From positions 858,001 through 922,000 of the forward strand of contig JABAKD010000017.1 in assembly GCA_012845835.1 (NCBI GenBank): 64,000 bases of DNA, given 5' to 3'. This document shows positions 58,530 through 64,000 of the stretch, in pieces. The notes beneath the pieces were generated by a model that worked only from the letters and a program-made list of their open reading frames with translations, searched no databases and had not been told where the DNA came from. This stretch comes from Undaria pinnatifida. Taxonomy: Eukaryota; Sar; Phaeophyceae; Laminariales; Alariaceae. Each line of letters starts with the position of its first letter. Within the stretch, counting starts at the first letter, position 1. Made by a program: the position numbers and the translations under genes.

Positions 58530-58715
58530 GGTTGTAACGAAGACCACTGATAGGGACAGCTTACGCTATACCTACAATGGGACCCGAAGAGTGCGCCAGC
58601 TAGCGTTGGGCTGCGAAAGCAACTGAGTTAAATCGACACACGACGCGTATGAAAATACGTGGAAGTGTGGTGAGCTAAAGCTTTATTTTTCCCCATCCGC
58701 CGGAGGATAAAAAGA
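58530..58715 (+). repeat. R4 repeat, copy 3
   Basis: Contains GATAGGGACAGCTTACGCTA, GAGTGCGCCAGCTAGCGTTG, GAAGTGTGGTGAGCTAAAGC and ATCCGCCGGAGGA followed by an A-rich tail. It joins the features of copies 1 and 2 and so is the most complete copy. Confidence 0.8.
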
Positions 58716-61314
58716 AAAAAAAAAAAGAGGAAAACTACCGCCATACTCGTACCCCTAACTACTTGGTTTTAGTGTAGATGCACAGTGAACTTGTATGTGA
58801 TATTCCTCGGACGTGGAGATGATTTCGATCTTGACGTCGCACAGACACCTCACACAGGCACATGCCGTTCGGATGACTTGCTTTTTGTAGCACAGGAGTA
58901 CACGTTCACGTTTTTATAGACGGGAAGGTGCGGAGAAACATGTTTTCCCTGTGGTTTCTGCCTCTTGCTCTTATGGCATGCTTGAGTAGTGCGGAGACAC
59001 GTAGGATGTGCAGCGTACAGCAAAACAAACCCCGCTCGAATCGACGTAGTATCCGTAGAGAACGGTCTAGCGGAAAATCGCCCCTTCCGTCACTTTTTCG
59101 GGCACCACGACAATCGATTTCGTAATGGGCAATTCGAAAAAACCAGAAGGAACTTCGACCAAGGGCAAACGGGAAAAAAAAAGTGTCCAGGTAAACCGGG
59201 AGCGGTTGACAATGACTCGTATCATACGAGTAAGAGTTCGCAAGTACAGACAAATACACGCAATACGACCTTGGAGTCTGACCCCAGGTTTGTGGTGAGA
59301 AAGAAGCCTTGGCCAAGACTCAAGCCCAGCGGCACGTACAGCAACAACGTACACGTGGGCTAGAGGTGGGGCGCGCCGCCACGGAGGTATGCGGGCGGCG
59401 CCGTATACCATGCGCGGTGCAGCACGGCCCAGGGGCTTGCACAGCAGTAGCAGCAGCAGCCAAGAAAACAAGAGACCAGCCCCTACTGCTTGATCCCTTC
59501 GTATCACATGTGGGGCAACACCGTCGTGCTGCCGGCCGCCGAGCCCGACGGGCCGCTCACGCTCGTGCGTCCATGTGTACGCTGCTTCTCTGCGCTCTGG
59601 GCCGGGGGCTGTACAGCAGTACGCTTCGTACGAGAAGCAAAGGCACCCCGGTGGGCTCGCTTTTTTTTGGAAAAAGGGTGATGGTGGCCTGTGGCAGCAG
59701 TGCTTTTGTTATGAATGCTACGCTCCGAACAGCTTTTTGCCGTGACGTGGTTTCGTTTTCCCCATCGCTGATTGGTTGGTTGATTTCCTGGAAGAGTTTT
59801 TACGTCTAAAAAAAATCCGTTCCCAGGCCTAACTGTGGGACATATTCTTCCTCTTCGAAAACTTACGGTCACGGTGGGAACGGAAGGAATCTATTCGATT
59901 TGATAACCAATCAACACCTAGCAAATTTAATTGTCGTTCCAGGCTCGAAACGATCCAGTACCTTTGGGGGGGTCAAGACACCACCTAAGGGTGCGTACGA
60001 AACGGGGCGTTCTGAACTTGAAAAACAGAATCGAGGCTGAGATGGGAAGATTCGCTCCTTCGGATTGGCCAAATATCCACACCGAGGCCCCGAGGGCCCG
60101 ACGAATTACGGTTTTGCTGCTTTGGTTCTGGTTTCTCGATGAGTATTATTGTTTTTGAGATTTGATTTAATCGAGATCAAAAACCGAATGGCCCAGAAAT
60201 GATTTCCCGCACCCGCGAGGGCCAACACCATGCCAAGAACCGCAACTACAAACGCCCCGTAAGCAAGGCACACAGCAGACAAACAGCTAATAATACATGG
60301 ACAACATGCCGCTGGTGCCAGCCAATGAAGCTTCCGTCACCACAGCCAAAACTGTGGCAGGTGGCGTCGTCCCTGACCGAATTGAATGCTGCTGTACAGC
60401 CTAAAATCGTGTTCTAGCAAATGACGATGCTGTTTGCCCAGCACCTGCACTTCATCCAGCCCTAGTCTCGCGTTTAAGACACCGGTGCCCTTGCAGCAGC
60501 AGGGTATGATCGGCCAGTTGTGTGGGCACACTCCACTTTTTTTTCAGGCTGGGCGTCGCCTCTACCGCAGCTTGATGGTGCATCAGATCTGGCGCTCCAC
60601 CTCCACCGTTGCCTCGTTTCCGTTTGGTTTTAGCTTTAGCGTTTGTGGTTCGGGTTAGGGCTTGTTTCCCTCGTATGGACGCGCCTTAACGGGGCCGCGA
60701 CGCAGGAGGGGGAAAAATAAACCCCCCTTTTGACCTCAACTTGGGGGGATATACCCCCGCAAATCTACTACATGTACGTATTACCCCCTTTTGACCACGT
60801 TTTTCCGCCACCTGACCGAAATTATGCCCCCGTTCTGACCGATTATGACACCTCACAAAAGCCAGTACAACAAGGACGGCTACACGGCACCGCCCAACCG
60901 CCCGAATGGGCTACGAACGGAATACCCAGTGGTTGCGAGTAGATGCGATTGTGTTGTCTCCGACAAAAAGTACGGCACAGGAAAGTAGCCAAACAAAACT
61001 AATGATTTGTGGATGAATGTTAACAACGTTTCCCTCTTATACTACACTAACGAGAGAACCAAAAGACATATCGTAGGTAGTGGGTGCGTGTGCTGCTCGG
61101 GGCTCGGGGCTGTGCTTTGTGTTTCGTTCCCGAAGTGGTGCGCTGCTGTACACGTACAGCGGTGTTGTACTTATATCATACACTCGTCCCTGATAAGCAG
61201 GCGGGATTATGTCGATAGCGGGACGAAGATGGATGTACAGAAAAATAAGGAATTCGGGAGCACACTCTTTTTCCCAATTACAAAGATGTCCAGCCTGAAT
61301 CAGCATTCTTTAAC
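58716..61314. other. intergenic, several competing frames
   Basis: 59309-59809 plus (166 codons) and 59067-59507 minus (146 codons) overlap in a GC-rich patch. 60337-60531 minus has a protein-like frame (GVLNARLGLDEVQVLGKQ). 60725-60850 repeats CCCCCTTTTGACC words. None is identified. Confidence 0.35.
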
Positions 61315-61620
61315 GGTCGCCCCGGTGGCGTATCAGGTCATCCTCGAGCCTGGTATAGGTCAGTTTCGTGAGTTCGAATCCCCCGAGTGCATACTCGTAT
61401 AGATTCGTGGGGACTTTTTTCTTGTGCACAAATTGACTTGTGGAAAGCGCGAGAGCGTGAGTTAGCAACACTCGATGAAAAACCGACGAGCAGTGGGATT
61501 GCTGGACCCTATGCGCGATGAAAATTGAAGGCAAGAACCGGGGGGGAGAAAGGACGACATGTGACCACGGCTTGTCCAGAAGCCGGAAAGTAGATGTGTG
61601 TGAAAAAAAAAAGAAAAATA
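61315..61620 (+). mobile_element. tRNA-derived SINE, near full length
   Basis: A box A (TGGCGTATCAGG, 61326-61337) and box B (GAGTTCGAATC, 61370-61380) sit 32 bases apart, as in a tRNA-derived pol III promoter. A unique body follows, ending GGCTTGTCCAGAAGCCGG and a poly(A)-like tail (about 61600-61618). The body matches the truncated copy at 54806-55033. Confidence 0.75.
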
Positions 61621-61862
61621 GTGTGTTCTAGTACAATGCAGTAGCGCGTGCCAAGATAGACGTATTAAGTTATACCAGGTACCAGTTTTCGGCTATAAGA
61701 GTTTTAAGCCACCTTAGCCCAATGTCGTCGGAATTTCGTCATCACTTTTTTTGCAATACTATTTTTTTGGGTTCGTATTGCCTGCGAGGCGCCATGCCTT
61801 TTTTCGTCTGGCCGCGCTTTCGTTTTGTACTCTATTAATAAGTCACGTGTTGGGTGAGCAAT
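61621..61862. other. intergenic with R5 core word
   Basis: CCTTAGCCCAATGTCGTCGG (about 61711-61731) is the R5 core in reverse orientation. Nothing else recognised. Confidence 0.4.
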
Positions 61863-62045
61863 ACCAACCATTGTCCTTTTAAGCCAACAACCTTGCAGGG
61901 AAAAACAACAACGGTTGGTGCTCCTTTTGTCCGTAGCGTGCGTTCCGTATGTGCGTTGCTGTGTGTTATCACTGCTGTGTGTTAGTACTACTGTGTGTTA
62001 TCACTGCTGTTTGTTAGTACTACTGTGTGTTAGTACTTGACCCCT
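61863..62045 (+). repeat. R5-type end followed by an 18-bp-type tandem repeat
   Basis: AAAAACAACAACGGTTGGTG and GTCCGTAGCGTGCGTTCC (to about 61948) are followed by several units of GTGTGTTANNACTRCT (about 61960-62035). Confidence 0.7.
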
Positions 62046-62422
62046 CTGGTAGTGCTGTCGAGCTTTTTGTCTGCTTGACAGCTGTTAAACCGTTGTTTAT
62101 TTGGGTAGTGAAACCAAGGCCAACTAACTGACTGGCTTAATCATTATTCATTGAGCACCACAAGCCGAGCCACAACCGCCGCGCAAGTCAAGTACCGAAC
62201 TGCAGAAGTTCGCAAATTACCGGCCGCAAGTAACTGTGTGTGCTCTTCACATGAAACTGACGTTTCCACCCATCTACATCCAGCACAACCATTGTCCGTG
62301 CCGATGCCTCCTGGAGAGACGAGCTTTGCTACTGCTACTGCTGTGGTCACAAACTACGAGACAGAGATACACGTTGCAAATATAGCATGGTGATGTGGCC
62401 ATGCAATTAACCGCAATAAACA
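62046..62422. other. unassigned
   Basis: An 80-codon plus frame (62151-62393) has no ATG start and no known domain. Confidence 0.3.
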
Positions 62423-62674
62423 ATGGGGCAAGAAAAAAAAGTGCAAACTAGCACACCAGACGATACTGTAATGTTTTATGATACCTACAACAGGCAGGTG
62501 ATAACTACCGTGGTGGACGAGTTACTATTACAGCAGCATAGACTAGTATGGTCGCTTGCTATTAGTACAGCCATCCAGTTCCCAGCCCTCAAGTTTGGGG
62601 ATGAAACATGTCGAAAATGCACTACCGTTACGACATCGCCCACACCAAAAGCAAGCCGGGAGTTGCTGGGGTAG
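62423..62674 (+). CDS. small hypothetical protein (83 aa), doubtful
   Basis: ATG-initiated frame starting MGQEKKVQTSTPDDTVMFYD with varied composition and a Cys pair (CRKC) near the end. No domain known to me. An opposite-strand frame overlaps its 3' half. It may be chance; no neighbouring exon supports it. Confidence 0.2.
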   Translation: MGQEKKVQTSTPDDTVMFYDTYNRQVITTVVDELLLQQHRLVWSLAISTAIQFPALKFGDETCRKCTTVTTSPTPKASRELLG

Positions 62675-63381
62675 AAGGCGTGCCTGAACTGCTGCTGCTG
62701 GGGTTGGGGGAGGGGTGTCCGGTTCTTGCAATATAAGGAGGTGTAAAAGGCACGCGCGCAGGCAGCATGGCGCTGCTATGACACTCGCTGCAGCTTACTG
62801 AATCTCGTGCTGCTGCTTGTACGCTCCACGTAAATGCTTGGGTTGGACTATCGCCCTCGTGTTCTTTTTGACGGTATAAACGGGTCCCCAAAGGGTATGC
62901 AACTCGTCAGATGGAGCGCACGTGAGCCCCCCCCCCCCCCCCCCCCCCCCTCATCCCCCGTCCCGCTTGCGCGCTTTATGCGACCCGCGGAACACCCCAC
63001 GGCGCTTTCACGGCGCTTTGCGCTTGGTGCAAGCAATGTCGGTCTGGTCGGTGAACACCCGACGTGCTCCGCCCGGGCATTGCAAGGGCGCTGGCGTTTG
63101 AGGACTTCCGTACGCCTCCGGCCGTGCGTGATAGGAGTACACCCCCAAGTTCCTGTACCGCACTGTCCCTTTTCCCCCCCATACTGTTATGCTTTCTTGT
63201 CTTGTTCAATCACACCCGTGTTGTCTGTGTTGCCCGTGTGTTTTGTTTTTGCCTTTCCCCCGCCTCGTGTGCGTGCGCCAGGTGTTTTGCCACCACGTGT
63301 AAAATAGTGTTTATTGTTGTTTTACTGTAATAAATACAGTAAGGCTGTACCAGTATTTTTTAATAGTAGTTTTCGGAGATA
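62675..63381. other. upstream region of the right-edge gene
   Basis: Includes a run of about 26 C near 62927-62952 and pyrimidine-rich text. A 7-bp inverted repeat TACTGTA / TACAGTA with spacer ATAAA (63323-63341) lies about 40 bases before the next ATG. Core promoter position unknown. Confidence 0.4.
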
Positions 63382-63559
63382 ATGGCTGCCTCACCGCGGT
63401 CGTTAGCTGAGGAGGAACCCGGGGAGGAGAAGAGAGCGCTTCCGGACATCCGTCGTATCATTCATGGCGGAAACCCTCGTGTAGGGGCTGATGAGGGTGA
63501 TGGTGCGGTGGTGAGGTCGTCTGCGGTTTGGCCCCTTACCAATGGTGGTCGACGTGCAG
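63382..63559 (+). CDS. first exon of an unidentified gene, runs off the window
   Basis: The ATG at 63382 opens a frame MAASPRSLAEEEPGEEKRAL, then PDIRRIIHGGNPRVGADEGD and WPLTNGGRRA, ending at a strong donor (GTGCAG then GTGAGA). The exon is 178 bases and leaves phase 1. The peptide is charged, acidic then basic, with no transmembrane segment or signal. The following intron contains a (TTG)n tract. No further exon is certain before 64000, so the family is unknown. Confidence 0.55.
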
Positions 63560-63621
63560 GTGAGAGCGTGCTGTTGTCTTGTTTTGCTGTTGTTTTTCTG
63601 TCGATGTTGCTGTTGCTGCTT

Positions 63622-63661
<40 letters not shown>

Positions 63662-64000
63662 CTTCGATGTTGCTGTCTTCGTTGTTGTTGTCGTTGTACG
63701 AGATGTTTCGAGTAGTTCTTGCTGTTGTTGCTCCTGCCGACGGACCCTGTTGATTAAGGGTGAGTGCAAGTTCGTCAGTTGTGAAAATCAACGATCTCGT
63801 CGGTACTCGATGTTGCTCTATTTACTTCATTCCCTATTTTTGGGATTTGATGTGCCTCGTTCATTCTGTGCTTTGACGCTTGCATGCTCTTGTTCACTTC
63901 TTTCGTTTTTGGCTGTCATTTTTCGTTTGTGGTTATTTTTGTTCCTGTGCTAAAATGGAATGAATGAACGGTCAACTGCTACAGTTCTCCCACCCATCTA
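63560..64000 (+). other. intron with (TTG)n tract
   Basis: 63603-63720 is mainly TTG/CTG trinucleotide repeat, which creates poly-Leu, poly-Val and poly-Asn phantom frames. A second donor-like GGGTGAGTG occurs near 63759, so an alternative exon end cannot be excluded. Confidence 0.5.

Overview
This is nuclear DNA of a eukaryote, most likely a brown alga (Phaeophyceae). The main reasons are an intronless gene of 16 tandem EsV-1-7 repeats at 17258-19498, a zinc-binding repeat known mainly from brown algae and their viruses, and a long, many-exon MYB gene with pyrimidine-rich acceptors and GTRAGN-like donors. I cannot name the order or species. Gene density is low and most of the window is transposon debris and tandem repeats, which suggests a genome with much repeat expansion.

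Layout. 1-12000 is repeat-dominated: a 463-bp tandem duplication, a MITE with about 42-bp inverted ends (5197-5578), and a compound repeat present twice (2478-4640 and 9970-11430). 13100-17250 is plainer DNA with short uncertain ORFs. 17258-19498 is the EsV-1-7 gene. 20266-22066 is a broken LINE whose 3' end lies inverted. 23596-24325 holds a dispersed repeat, a microsatellite and a TIR element. 25878-26520 is a PIF1/Helitron-type helicase relic with an in-frame stop. 28400-33150 holds more tandem arrays, one of them split by a 107-bp snapback element.

34789-55598 on the minus strand is one gene, rebuilt by hand as 12 exons whose reading phases all agree (1457 codons plus stop). It has a two-repeat MYB DNA-binding domain, an AT-hook, five RRSPR[L/F] motifs and Gly-rich linkers. 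Its introns (up to about 3.2 kb) carry microsatellites, a SINE and TIR elements. The right edge (63382-63559) holds the first exon of another plus-strand gene that continues past the window.

The two well-supported genes are plausibly regulatory (a DNA-binding MYB and a zinc-repeat protein), but nothing in the sequence links them. The transposon story is more connected: a TIR family ending in GTGCTACG-like sequence recurs many times, and its ends repeatedly touch unrelated microsatellites. One copy touches the splice donor of a MYB exon.
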